A stretch of DNA of 64,000 nucleotides from Burhinus oedicnemus (Eukaryota > Chordata > Aves > Charadriiformes > Burhinidae): assembly GCA_008921705.1 (NCBI GenBank), contig VFFE01007638.1, positions 2,661,789 through 2,725,788 of the forward strand, in the 5' to 3' direction. The notes under the pieces are model-generated. The model was not told the DNA's origin, did no database searches, and worked only from the letters and a program-made list of their open reading frames with translations. Within the stretch, counting starts at the first letter, position 1; every line of letters begins with the position of its first letter. Below, piece by piece: positions 12,315 to 25,500 of the stretch. Position numbers and translations under genes: made by a program.

Positions 12315-14106
12315 CAGTAGGATGTGCAGGGGGGCTGCTGTTCTCACTGTGGGGGCCAGGTACACTGCACCCACCGAGGAGCCTCTTGTTTCTGCTCTGG
12401 GTGCTTTTACCTGATGTAAACATCAGAGATGAGGTGATGGCTGCAACTACTACCTCCATAACATGGACCATTATTGTCCATCTTATCTGTAAATTATTGT
12501 CCAAAGAAACCCCATTTCATTGAGAGGAGAACCTCGAACCTTTCTGTTCTTTTAAAAAAAAGCAGGGGATCTAGGGGTTAAGAAAAAATTTCAAAACTAC
12601 ATCAGGGTTTTGATATTAAAATTTTTGTGGCAAGCTACAGACATTCCATATTTCTTTTTAATTTAGCCTATTTTATGATAGGATAAAATAACTTCAAGAC
12701 AATAATAAAAAAAGAGAGACTGCATCAATCTATGTATCCCTCCCTGCTGAAAGAAAATTAACTTGAAGCTAGTCAGCCTGATCTTCAACTGCTATAAAAT
12801 CTCCCTGTAAAATCACTACTGAAGACTTACATTTATGCATTCAGGTGTGATTTTTTTTTTAAAAGGAAACTTTTAGGATGGCATGGCTCCTCCACCCATG
12901 CTCCATCATGCCATTTGCAAAGCCTGAATAACATGTCCTAACCAACGGCACCTTATTCAGTTGAACCATTGCTCCTTCACCAGTAGATGCTGAGCTCTTA
13001 TAAAGTTTATTTAAATATTTACCCTGTGACCTACACTTTGCTCTAGGTCATTAACTATAATGTAACTCCTGCTGTGGTCTTTCCATCTTTCTCATGAGAA
13101 TGTCCTTGCTTGAGTTGATTGATTGCATATTTTACTTTATTGGAAGTAATTCTTTCTTATCGATGTCAGGAAACTAATTTCTTCAATTATTTCTTTATCA
13201 GTGTCATTCTTTTCTTGTATAACCATCACTAACTACAATAGAACCTCCTCATATTGCTTATTATTAACTCCAAGCGTGGTGAACTTGATTGTCTCTTCAA
13301 TTTAATGAAAATTATATTGGGTTCTATTTGACTGACGTTTTTCAGCTTTCTGTGAAACATTGTTTTGGGTAATTTGCTTGGGATTAATTTCAATCTTTTT
13401 GTTAGCCATCTTTTCTCTATTAGTCTGTTGTACGTAGGATTTACATTGTAAGCGTGCAATGATTTGTACAATGTCCACTGATTTAAATTAGATTATTTAA
13501 ATTACATATCTCAGTTTCCTCTCTCCTCAAACAAAGGGTGTTCTTCCTACAATTATCTAAAAATATAATTCTTTTTCTTCATGAAAATTTCAACTGTGCC
13601 CTTTGGGAATGAAAATAATTCTTTAATTATGTCTTCAGAAACACATACAGACTCTTCTCAAAAACAATCTGGGTTAACATAAAAAGCCAGTAAATTTGCT
13701 GTAGATCCAGTGGTTTTTAGTAACAGATAAATTTTTGCTAGCAAAGGATTTTATTTTCTAGAGTCTGAAGATGCCAAACATAACTTCTTTTCTCAGGTAG
13801 ACATGCAGACTTTCTTTCATTTCTTTCTGACAAAACCCCCATATTTTCTTCATTGTGGAAGAAAGGCCAAAGTTCTTTTACTGTGTGACAACCTTGTTCA
13901 TTTCTGATGCTCACTCAGTTTGCTGGAAATTGCTTTTACTTGTTTGCCTAGTGGCCTGGCAAACATTATTTCACTACTGGAGAGCAAGTCTGTCAAAGAT
14001 TTCAAATAGCATTTCCTCTTTTTCTCTTTATGTAGGCAGATGGCCATCTACAAACAGTTCATGTTTGCAAGTACAGTGCTCATTCTGTAGTAAATAATTG
14101 CATCCT
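12315..14106. other. Unannotated DNA, GC-richer at its start
   Basis: The first 100 bases after the LTR are GC-rich ('gcaggggggctgctg'). They do not look like the purine-rich primer tract expected next to a 3' LTR, which fits a solo LTR. The rest is AT-rich with no gene or repeat recognised. Confidence 0.55.
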
Positions 14107-14240
14107 CAAGAGCATAAGAATGGCCATAATCAAAGGTCCTTCTGACCAGATACTCTCCAACAGCGGTCGATGTCAAAGGCTAAACCAGGCAACCGCATAG
14201 TGATCCTTCCCTGATAGGTTGCCCCAGACTCTAGAAGTAT
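14107..14240 (-). mobile_element. Ancient CR1-type LINE 3' fragment, antisense
   Basis: The plus strand reads 'agcataagaatggccataa', 'caaaggtccttctgacca', 'ctctccaacagcggtcgatg' and 'ttgccccagactct'. This follows the order of an old amniote CR1-type 3' end known from turtle, crocodile and bird genomes (the 'catactgggtcagaccaaaggtcc' type). It is heavily diverged. The family assignment comes from memory of that consensus, and the boundaries are approximate. Confidence 0.6.
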
Positions 14241-17194
14241 ACCGACATCGGTCCTTCATGAGCCAGAAAGGTTATCTCCATGGCCAATGGTACCATAATG
14301 ATTTTTACTCCTTAACGTTACCTCTTGGCCTTTTCTTCTTGCACAAAGATCCATTGCATCTTGAAGATGAATTCACCTGTTCAATTCACTGCAGGAAAAA
14401 GGTGCATTGAGGGGTGTCTTTGCAAAGACCCACCAGTAGCAATTGAGGAGTCATTGCACAGCCCTAGCTTGCTAACTTTTTGTTTTGTTTTGTTTTGATT
14501 TTCATGTTGTTTTTTTGGGCTTTTGGTTTGGGGTTTTTTTGGGTTGGGTTTTTTTTTTTTTTTGGTATACTAGCTGCAGTTAAATAAACAAAAATAATCA
14601 TTTTCAAGCACCCCTATTTTCAAATGCTAAGCCTTTTTCAATAGTGAAAGTGCATTACCTTTGAGCTGTAGTGCCACAGACGATTTATCTTCTAATTTTG
14701 GGTCAGGTAAGAATGGAGCATAGGTGCCATATCCTTTCAAGTGTGGGACTGCACTGTCTGTTTTCTTCTCTTTCTGCAGAAAACATCATTCTGTCATCCT
14801 TTGCCAAGCTTTTTTGGAGCTTTCCAGGAATAACAAACTGGAAGCTTTGCAAATTCTGTCTATTTGACCCATTTAATTTGCTCTGAATGGGGTTATTTAA
14901 TGTCTAATTCATCACAGAACTCCTATAAAATGGAGGATTATCAGATGAGCTGATGACTCCTTCTTCTAAAATTCTGTAGCCTTTTCATGTGTGAAGAGCT
15001 TTTCACGGGAAGGGGTCAGTATCTTAAAGCTGTATTTTTAAAAGTTTGCCTGCTTGCTTTCTGACAGTCCTACTCTGACAATACCTTCAGAGTCTCATAT
15101 GTAGAGTGTATGGGAAGTAACACATCGATCAACAGTTTTGTGGTAATTTGCTTGAAATTGGAACTAACATTTAAGCTGTTATCAAAACTAGCCAGATCTT
15201 CTATTACAAATAGTATCTATTTTATAGCTCCTTCTTTCTTTGTTTACCTAATACCTCTCAAGTAACACTGTGTTTTAAGGATGTCTTCATTATATATAAC
15301 TACTCAACCAACAGTTTTTGAAAAGACATTTTTGACAGTAATTTGTTTCTTCTCCTTTCTCAGTATTCCTGATATGTGAGTAGTTCTAGTCACGTGACAT
15401 GCTTAGCTCTGCGAGTGGACTGCTGAATTTTTAAACTAACCTATAATTCATTTCTGATGTGACATTCTGAGCAAATAATAACAACCTGCTAAAGTGAACG
15501 AAAGTTCCAGAGTCTGCAAACAGACGCAGTGGCAAATAATGAATGTCTGTTTTGTAATCCCCAAAATTGTTAATAGTCAGTCTCATGCCTTTTATGCACA
15601 ATTTCATTTAACATTATTATTCATGTCTCAGTATAAAAAACAAGAATCTACCTTAAACATATCTGTCATGTGGATTACACCTTCTTTTCCTTCAAAGGCA
15701 TGTTTTCTCTCTTTTCTGTATCTTGTTTTGTATGCTGTTTATATTCTTGAGACAACCTCTTCCAGCGTCTGCAGAGCTTTGTAGTGAACGTCAGAGATCT
15801 AGCTTTCGTTGCTGGTTGCTCATGTGGCATTTTGAAACATCAGGGGCCCCTAGATCTTTTTTCTTCTCCTTTCTTCCATCCATTCTTGTCTTTGCCAGCT
15901 GGTACAGTAAGTTCCCTGAGACCAGTGGGTTTCTCCCTGTAACAAAGATACTGACATGGACCTTGATGGAGTGAGACGTTTCCCCTGATTTTCCCATCTC
16001 CTGTCAATGCTTAATGGAGGGTAAATACTTGTAGTGCAGAATACAGGAATTTCTCACTGAACAAAATTGTATTTTTATTTACAGTGAGGATAATACCTCA
16101 GATAAGCCCAGAATGCAAGATATACTCAAGCTGAATTTGTCCTGAAAATATGTGTGTTCAACACATAAGACTGTGATTTGAAAATGTTGCATTTTCAGCA
16201 GAAGTGGCCAGTGATCAAGATTTGGACGTCACTGTGCTATGCATTGAACTTTTGTCAGTGATTTAAGAAGGAGCAAGATGAAGTCTTCAGCCTGGATAAT
16301 CCTGAGGAGGCTGAAAGAAGACTGTTTCAAGACTGTTTTTGCAAGCTTTGAAGAAACAAAATACTAATAAATAGGAGACAGTTGGTTTATTTGTACGTTC
16401 TTCCAGAAGGAACTGTGTTGCAACTTGCAATTTTTCATCACTGACACATATTTCAATTACCACAAGTTAGTTATACAGTGAGAAACAATGCAGAAGAGAC
16501 AAGAAGAAGTAATGATCCTCTTTTCCAAAGAAACATAAATAGTAGTATTGGGTTTGCATTTAGTTTTAGTTTTCTTTAATTCCTAGCAATAAATAATTTA
16601 ATCCTATAAAGCTATCATTAGAGTAACTGACACTATAAATCACTGCTTTTACAATGGACATCTAAGCAAGCTGGTTTTACTGCCTCAATATTTTGAATTA
16701 ATTGAATAAAAGTTAAAAGCATTTCCCCTAGAGATTTACAATAGAATTGGGTTTGGCCTTTGTAAACAAAATCAGATATTGTCATAAAAAGTGTACTTCC
16801 AGCTGCTTTATAGAAATCACCATACACATGAATCTCAGAGGATTTATCTTAAAATGTGAACTTGCGGTCTTCTTAACAGAGAACGAATGAGACAAAGGGA
16901 ACCAGGCCAGTGGTGCTTGCCTTTTCCCAGGCATCGCAAAAAAAGCCTTTGGGAAGGGAGCAAAGAAAAGGGAGATGAGTGACTAGCAAAACAGAAGTGT
17001 ATGTTGCCTTATTACCTGTACAACAGCTTGTCACCATTTCCTTGGTGAAAGGAGCTGCAATAAGTTATGCATATTTTTAGCAGCAACTTACAACTGTAAA
17101 AATAGAAATCACAGAAATCAGTATATACAGGGCCCTTAATCTTCATGTCCAGAAGTCTTAAATTGTAAGAATAAACGATTGTGCTCATCACACA
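14241..17194. other. Unannotated DNA with a T/G-rich tract
   Basis: No gene is seen. A T-rich tract with TTTTG units and interspersed G-runs lies at 14477-14563, ending in a long run of T. Open frames reach 96 codons (15494-15784, +) without recognisable motifs. Confidence 0.55.
14477..14563 (+). repeat. T-rich low-complexity tract with TTTTG units and G-runs
   Basis: Several TTTTG units are followed by runs of T broken by GGG and GGGG, then about 17 T. It could be an antisense poly(A)-type tail or simple-sequence growth. No retroposed body can be recognised beside it. Confidence 0.7.
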
Positions 17195-17325
17195 TTCAGA
17201 GCAGCATACAAACGTAAGCTAATTAATCCTTACTACTTTTGAGAGGTAACTGGGAGTAGGTATGACATTTTATTCTCCATTTAAAGAGGGAAGAGCTGAG
17301 GCAGAAAAGGAAGCAACTCAGCATG
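17195..17325 (-). repeat. MIR-like ancient SINE fragment
   Basis: On the plus strand, 'catacaaacgtaagctaatt', then 'aatccttactac', 'gaggtaactgggagtaggta', 'attttattctccatttaaag' and 'gagctgaggcag' follow, in order, the reverse complement of the MIR 3' half ('aatcctcacaac', 'gaggtaggta', 'ccattttacag', 'aactgaggc'). The divergence is high but the order over about 120 bp makes chance unlikely. Confidence 0.6.
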
Positions 17326-20300
17326 GAAGCAATCTAAAAGTTGAAAGATTCATGTCTTGGACAACCAGACCCCATTTCTTTATGCCCTTCTGCCAAAATG
17401 TACTTATTCCTCCAGCCTGGTAGTCCTGTTTGTGTGGGGCAGTACAATGAAAGCAGGGAGAATCTGGACACCACGGGGTTTGAACCAGGGTTGTTTTCAA
17501 CAGCCAGAATGGAAGCACCTGTTGATAAATTCCCTGATGTCCATTGGAGCCTAAGGCATTTCTGTGCCACCGACTTCAAAAGGATCCTGGTCACATCAAA
17601 GGTTGCAAAGTACTGCAGTATCTTAGGATATCCACAAAGTTAAACATAATAGTATGCTATTTTCCTCCTCTATGTATCTTTTCTCTCCTGTCAGAACATA
17701 TGAGTAATACCTCCTGCTGATAACAAGCATACTGCAGCTGGAAAAGACATTTCTCAGAAAAATAGGCAGAGGATAAAATCCTCCAAAACAGTAGCTATCC
17801 CCATTAAAGAACAATTTCTCCTATGCTGGGCAGATCCCTGAAAGATCCCTTTTGCTTCCTTTATTAATTGTAAAAACATATAACATAGAAGTCCTTTGTG
17901 CAAAATCACACTGTATATAAAACATTCTTGAGTTATAATTATATAATGTTGTCAAGATTATAATCAAGATTCAATATATAACCAAGATTGTTCAAGAGGC
18001 TTCTCCCCAACACACCTATCATTCTGAGTTCAGAGTCAAAGCTTTACTTAAGTTTTAGTCACACGTGCATAAAGTTAAGTTAATTTACTGTTCAGGCTTG
18101 GAAATTAATTACAATATTAACTTGATTGGTATTTCGGGAACATGTACAGACGGGTAGTCTCAACCAGTTATTACTTGTGTGGATGAAACTTCTCCAAGAA
18201 ATCAGTATTATTGGATTTCCTAATAATTTTGAAAAACTTTTAGGTTTTGTATCTGGAAATATGCTTTCCTATGAAAAGTTAAGCCTGAAAGCCTCCTTGT
18301 GGGGACAGGCTTTGGCAGCAGACCAGTGTCCTTCAACTCCAGGAAAAGCCTAGCGGGGAAAGTTGGCAAGATAGCATCTTTGTTTTGTATTTCCTAAGGC
18401 CTTTTCTTTTTGTAGAAAGTGCTGAATTATTCACACTATGCTAATAAAGTTCATTTGAGTCATCTGAGCAGTCTCCTGAGTTTATTAATAAATTATTTAA
18501 CAAAGGAGTGAATTTGGTCAAGTTGTCTCTACATTAAACTGGCCATCAATACAGTGATAATCAGATAAACAGCCAAGATGAATTACAAGACTGGGAATGC
18601 AGGCAGAATTGTGCTAGGAAATGAGATGGCCAGTATTCCAGCCTGAAAAACCTGGGGAAATTCAGCTGGCAAAGCCCGGAAAAAACCTGAGGTAGTAAAA
18701 GTGTGCTCACTTCAAGGGGGAGAAAAGTGGTTCTGTGCACAGAGTCAGGACACAGCTGAGGTATGGCATTCTGACAGCAGCTTCATTGACATTCTCTGAC
18801 ATAAAGCTCCCACAACATCTACAGACATCCATGCCAGAGCAGGCATCGCGGGGGGCAATGATGTGCAACAGAAATAGATGGAGCCTATTTTAAACTGACA
18901 TTCTGCAAATACATCCATTCTTTTCCCTTTGTGAAGTAGGTAGTTCTTTTCCATTTATTGCAATACTGAGAAAATAGCATCAATCTTCCCTTTGTTCAGC
19001 CCTCCCTCATGTATAATTCCATCCAATTCACATTTTGAATCAAGATTAAGAAACACAGCTATTTCTCTTTTCAGATGATCCAAATTTTCCATCACTCAAT
19101 ACATACAGTTCTTGATAATTTCCCAGATGAAGTTGGATTTTTCCCTAAATACTCAAGTTAGATGGTATGCCCAAGGAGTTTCTTAGGCACAGCTAAGGAT
19201 ATTATCTATCTGAAAGACTGGATCTCTTGGCAGATCATACTGCTATAGAAAGAAAACAATGGAGCTCCTTGATTTAAGAATGAGGTTCTAGCTATGTCAA
19301 GGCCTGGTGTATCAATTCAGGAACACTTTGCATACTCCATCTACTACTTAATCCGTAATAGCTTGAACTGGGTAACCTCCCAGTTGATTCTCCTTAATTT
19401 GGGGTGAGCAGTGAGAATGGGAACAGAAAACAGAGAAGAGACATCTATTTTTTTCTTGATGTTTGCATTTTTGGTGGGAGGAGAAACAGTAAGAGATGAA
19501 ATATCAGAAGGAATTGTTGCATTCTCTGGGAAGGAATTTCATAACCTTGTTTTTCTGTTCCTTGCTTTAGCAAGTTGACCCTTGCAGCTGACAGTCTCGT
19601 CATGCCTGCAGAACTTAGCTGTGGAGGGATGTTACGATCTCCTGACAATAAATTAATTTTTTGAAATCTTGATCAAGTGCCAGAAGATCACTATCTTGAA
19701 GCAAATGCAATGTTCTCTGGGGAAGCAGTATAAGAAGTCTTGAATAAACAGCACTCAACGCAAGTGAGTAAGAAAGTAAGAAAGGCATCAGTCATTCTGC
19801 TGAGGTTTTCCTCTTTACCAAACAAAAGTGCAAGAAAATATTCTCAGTGTAAAGAAAAATTCTCATTAAAAGGGAGCCTGTGTCTTTGGTAACTGTTGAG
19901 AAGACACCACTGACATATTGGAAAGTCATGCACTGATCCCATAGGATCTTCACAATTATTCTTTCTGAATCATATCAATTGTACTTGGGCTTAAGAAGAG
20001 ATATCAGGTATTCAAGCAGAGAGAAGAAAAATGGAATTAAATTGTCCACCAAAAATTGCTGAGCAAGACTAGGACACACTTTGGCAAATCATTTTCTTTA
20101 CTCATCTGTACCATTGCTAAGAAGAATGACAAAGTATTCTTAATTTGCTTCTAATACTCAGGCCGATGAAAGGATCTGACGTACATACAATGTGAGGTAA
20201 TTTTTGGTGATGTTTGTGATGCATTATCCAAACTGTTGATTCTGTAGTAAGTGTGATATGGTTTGAAGACAGTGTTCAGCCCACTTTTTGTTTGTATATT

Positions 20301-20342
20301 TACTGAGATATATCCAAGGTAATGAAAGCCTTTTAACATTCT

Positions 20343-20405
20343 TGTGTTGCTGCAAAGTGCTTTGGAGCACTGATGAAAAAGGCATTAATAAATTAATTCT
20401 GTTAT
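20343..20405 (+). repeat. Possible tail of an ancient amniote SINE
   Basis: 'gcaaagtgctttggagcac' followed by 'tgatgaaaaaggcattaata' resembles the amniote motif 'aaagcgctttgggatcct ... gatgaaaggcgctat'. The match is short and there is no body, so this stays tentative. Confidence 0.4.
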
Positions 20406-21053
20406 TGTTTCAACATTCTACACTGCAGGTCCTGTAGACTAAATATTAAGAATTAGGCAACTGACTGGATTCACAACAACTTGTGATAATTTAGATTCTT
20501 CTTACTGCACAGTTTCTGCATTAAAATAACTGCTGAATTATGTTCATCTTGTTGGACTTAGTATTAAATATGCACAGAGCGTCATCAACTGTTTATTTTA
20601 ATATTTGGCAAACAATCAGCATTTTGACTGACAACGTTCCATTCTCTTTTCACTCTTCAGAGTGTACTATTGCCAGCATTCACTGCTACCTATATAACAA
20701 TGCATATGGCCTTGTATTGAGACTTGTACAATGCATCGCTATGCAGATGTTTACAATGAGGCGTAAAGAACCTCTTTGAAACTGCAAGAGGAAAACTCTG
20801 TGAGTGGGCTGAAACAGTCATAACAATTAGAAACCAGCAAGGACAGCAAAACCACAGTTCTCAAACACAGCACTGCTCCCTATCACTTAAGTGAGGAAAA
20901 TAACTCACGAGATGAGAAGTAACATGTAGTGATTCACCAGTCACATACTGCAGTGCCTCAGTTCACAGGTTCCCAAGATATGATTTATAATATTTTGGAA
21001 ACATCAAATACCATCTCTCTTACAGCGTGCTTATCTTATGTGATCAAAGCCCT

Positions 21054-21088
21054 AAAGACTGGCTGCAGCCCTTGGGTTGCAGGTCTTT
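21054..21088. repeat. 35-nt imperfect hairpin
   Basis: Outer arms AAAGAC (21054-21059) and GTCTTT (21083-21088) enclose inner arms CTGCAGCCC (21063-21071) and GGGTTGCAG (21074-21082), with one G-T wobble, a 3-nt bulge and a 2-nt loop. It is too short for a typical microRNA precursor. No function is claimed. Confidence 0.5.
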
Positions 21089-22477
21089 GCATCTTTGCAT
21101 TTTTTTCAGCACACCTCTCAGCATTAGCCTACACTGGGAAGGACCATACCCAACCATTTGTTCTCCAGTTTGACCACCTTTGTAGTTCAGACACATGAGA
21201 GAAGCCTCTACCATGAGTCCAGAACAAAGCATGAATTTACATCTGCAGTGTACTTTTAACTGTCCTGCCACTTCAGATTCCCCAGTTCCACAATCTAGTA
21301 TTGCAATATACATTTATTAAATCCTTTAAACATCTATCAAGTTCTGAAATATATACACTATACGTGGAGAATTTCAAAGGCTTCTGGATACTCTAAATCA
21401 TGTTGTATAGAAAACATAGGTCTTTTCCTCGGTAAATATGCTAATGATATGTATGCCTAATATTTAATTAATTGAAATATATTCATGTAAAATGTTTTTT
21501 CTTTCTACCCAGCTTCTTGCTAAGCTGGCAGACACATCCCTAGAACCATTCCTCTTAAGGGTTATTACACTATTTGTAATACTTCAGATTAAAAATGTAT
21601 TACATCCTCAGGTCTCTTCATTATAATATAATTTTTACACAATCCACGTTACCATTAGGAGCACAGTATGAGAAGCAGTTTCAAAGTGGTCTGTAGGATT
21701 CATAGACTGAAATATGTTTACGATGTATATTTATTTGCCCAAAGCAATTTGTGAAGGGTTTTGAACATTACTTAAAATCTCTGAAAGCAAAAGCACAAAG
21801 CTTTGCTTTTGATTTGAGTTTTTCTTTGTGAAACCATATACGTTATCCTTCACTTGTACATCTGAACTGGATGAAAGATGAGAGTGTTCAAAGTCCTCTA
21901 CTTTCCCTCTAGCACAGCCAATGTCCCATCCATTCCCCAGAGTGACGTGCTTAAGCTTTATCATGGTGGACAGTTGCCTCCTTGTTGGCACACCACCCTT
22001 CCAGCGCTCAGAGAATGAGGTGATAAAAACTAGGTACCAATGCTGTATGGAGGGAAGTTGTATTAACTTTTATCCACTCACTAGGAGATAAGAGGGAACA
22101 GCAACATGCCTTCAGCAGCAGCATGAACAGAAACACATCCTGAAGACATAGTTTTTTCTGAGGAAGCATCTTCTAGAAAGTTTCCCAAATTGAGCCATGC
22201 CTGTGCCAACTACAGAACCTGGTGAAGTAATGAAATCCAAATCAGCTTACTAAAATAAAAAAAAAGCAGTAAGCTGTTTTCCTCACTAATCTCAAAGGTT
22301 TTTTTCTTTATTTGGCTTCTTTTTCTGTTATTATTTAAATTCAAAATTGGGGGGCACTCTGATCTCAGATGTATTGGAAAATGTAGTAATTTTGCAGGAG
22401 GTGTTTACAGAAAAGTCGAAGATATTAAGACAATTTAAACCAGATGAAATGCAAGACAGTCAACAGATCTTAGACAC

Positions 22478-22575
22478 AATGAAGGCACAGCAGGGAATGA
22501 CTTTCCCAAGGTCATATAGTGCATCAGCTGCAGAGCTGGGACTGGAACCCCAGTCTCTTGATACACAGCCTAATC
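22478..22575 (-). repeat. MIR-like ancient SINE fragment
   Basis: The plus strand has 'gaaggcacagcagggaatga', 'ctttcccaaggtcatatag', 'gcagagctgggactggaacc' and 'ccagtctcttgat'. This is the reverse complement of the MIR core ('cttgcccaaggtcacacag ... gcagagctgggattcgaaccc'). It is the best preserved of the three MIR-like relics. It overlaps a chance open frame at 22347-22607. Confidence 0.75.
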
Positions 22576-25500
22576 ATACATTTCTCAATAGCAAAATTTG
22601 CAAATAAGATACCACATGCATAAAAAATTCTGTTTATGTATGGTATTTCCTTAGTGAGCAGGGGCAAATAAAAGATCAATTATTTAAGAGCTTGCTTAAT
22701 AAGGAGAGTATGTTTCAGTAATTACTGAGGCCAACTAGTGGGTTGAAGGTCTTATAAACTATACAATGTTTCCTCATTGTACTACGGAAGATGTTCTTGA
22801 TTAGCCCTCTTGTGGTTTGTGTGCTATGCCTCTCCTATAATGAGTGGGGTGAATGCACATGGTACTGTTTGACATATGGTTTTTACATATAGTTCTTTAA
22901 AGTTGAATTCATTTCATTTCTATCAGAAGAATTTTATTTTTCGTGTTTATGGGAAATATAGAGTGTGTTGTTTTAGATGAAGATTTACCATTTAAATAGT
23001 GAATTTAAGCAAATGATATTTAAATTTCTGTGACAATATCAAACATACTATAAGAGAGAGATCTATGATGATCAAGAGATTTTCATTTTTGCACAGTTTA
23101 AATTTCAGTGTTTGTAAGCATTACTTGTTCATTCGGCTATGATATGCCTTGAAGAAACTTGTAAAAAACAGATTCTCCAAAGTCATCCAAACTTTCTGAG
23201 CATGCCTTATGCAGGAAAAGGCAGTGGAAAATCCTTTGGTTTGCACTAGAATAAAACAGGTAGCAATTTTGAATGTAGGTAGTAGCAGAGTTTCCAAGAA
23301 ACCTCAGAAAAATAAATTGCTGGTCAGACATCAAGTTTCTTATTCCAGATAGAACTGACTCACAGGTGGGGAGTTTACAACTATGTGAAGGTTTAAGTCC
23401 ACTACTTGCTGTTAAATTTGGGTCAACTGTTGTTCTCTATCAGGAGTCTGAAAAAAGTCTTGGTGGACTTCTTTCCAGCATATTAAATTACATCACTTTT
23501 TGCTGAGTTTCAATCTCTCGTATCACAAAACACCACATCACATAAGAAATGTCAACAAGAGAAATGACAGAAGGGCAGTGTGGGAGACCTGCAATAAATG
23601 GATGCAGTTCATATAACCTGAGTATCTCCTTTCTTTCTTTAAAATGGAAGCCAGCAAAGCACAGGATATTTCCTGGGGATTAATGGTCAGAAGGAAGTGT
23701 TGATGGGATGAGGCATAGCCAAAGGCCATTAGGTTACGCTGGTCACTCATTGTCCAGGAATGGTCCTTTGTAAAGTTAATACACATAAACATTAATGACT
23801 GCAAAGGAACACAGTTTACCCATTTACAAGGTATGGGCAGTAGCATCTCATTTTTTCATTCAGTTTTCCAAATTACATTGGAAGTTGCTGAGGCTTTTTT
23901 TATTTATTTCATATTTCCTGCCCCTTCCTCATTTTGCGCTGCAAAACTTGTGCATAACCTGGAAGGGCCAAACATCTCCACAGTCCTAGGAATAGAGGCA
24001 TCTTAGTGTTTTTCTTCTTATTGTCTTTTCTGCTTCTGACAACCTCTGCCAAAAGCAACCTTTAGAAAATGTTAACATGCTGTGGGTAGCAAACTGCTGA
24101 TTTTTCGCATTCTATTAGAGTATCACACAGTTCTGACAAACTGGATGCTTTTTTATTTCCTGTTCTCACAAAAAGTTCGTACCGCCAGCAGCACATATTT
24201 CACTAACATTTACTGCATGTGTGGTGAGGTGCTAAAGATTTTTAGGATAGTCTGATCTTTGCAATTTTTTTTTATATTTCTTCCAGAAATTACGAGTCTA
24301 CCACTGCACAGAAAAGGAAGAGAGAAGGGAAAAAGGGGAAAATGTGCTGTTATCTCAGATAACTAACATGCTTAGCTATCTACAGTAAAATGCCACTGGA
24401 GATATATTCTGCTTTGCCATCAGACAGCTACATACTGATGTCCTGACCTGTCCCTGTTATCCTTTTTTTCAGTACAAGCAAAGTAGCTCGTCTTGCTGTG
24501 GTTCTACTCAGGATAGCTTCCAATGGGATTTAGTTATGCAAATAAGAATGTAAAAAACAGCTTCTTTCTTAGATCGGCTGATCTAGTCTTCACATTATAC
24601 ATTTGAGGAAGGTTTGTTTTGCCTAACTAGACGTTTACTATTAAATTATCTATGTCTGGCCTGGTTACTCTAAGTTCTCTTTACTGCCAATGAAGAGAAA
24701 AAGAGCATTTTTAAGCTGTGGTTTATTTGTCTTAGTTCAACAACTGCTTGCTAATTTCAGTCTTGCCTTTGAAATATCTATTTCTTTCCAGTGATTACAA
24801 GCAATTTACAGTGACCATTTCAGACTATTAGATGACTGTTCTGTAGATGCCTATATTCAACTAGATGCATACATCTCCTTAGGTAAAGGCTTACATTCTG
24901 CCCAGCGCCTGAGTAGATCAAGTATTTCTAAAGAAACGAAAGAGCTCAGAATCCCAACGTTTTTAAATGATCCATGTTGGGCTGGGTCTTACAAGCCTTC
25001 AGGAAAGACATAACTCTGGAACATCTGGATTTTATCAACTAGATCTTCTGTTTTCCATAAGTATCAGATGCCCTTGACTCCATACACTATAGCAGGCAAA
25101 ATTATGTTGCATTTCATACTCACTTTCTCCAGGGAGACTCTAGTCTCTTCCTTCTCCTAGGCTGGCCCCTCCTTCTGGCTATGCTGGCTACCTTCCAACA
25201 GAAGCAGATAAAATTGACTCAGCCATGTATTCACCCAGCCCTAAAATTCAAGAACATATTCCTTAAGCATCTTAATTAGGTTCCTCTTTTGAGGCCTGCC
25301 TCTTTTCAAAGGATAAATGATTAAGAAAGCCTAAAACTTTAACTTGGACACTTAAATACATGTTGAAATTGAATGACATAAGAAAATGCAGTAATTTACT
25401 AAATTTCGTTTCTGTTTTCTTGAAAATATTTTCAAAGTATTTCCTTAGTATATGTTAACAGCTTCTCCAGTGCACCAGTGAAGATATTTAAAAGTCAAGA

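Larger units (their letters stand above)
17326..22477. other. AT-rich unannotated DNA
   Basis: About 5 kb without a recognisable gene. Overlapping open frames at 17318-17643 reach 100 codons on both strands, which is typical of noncoding DNA. Two hairpin-forming stretches occur at 21054-21088 and 21788-21811. A possible tail of an old SINE lies at about 20343-20405. Confidence 0.55.
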
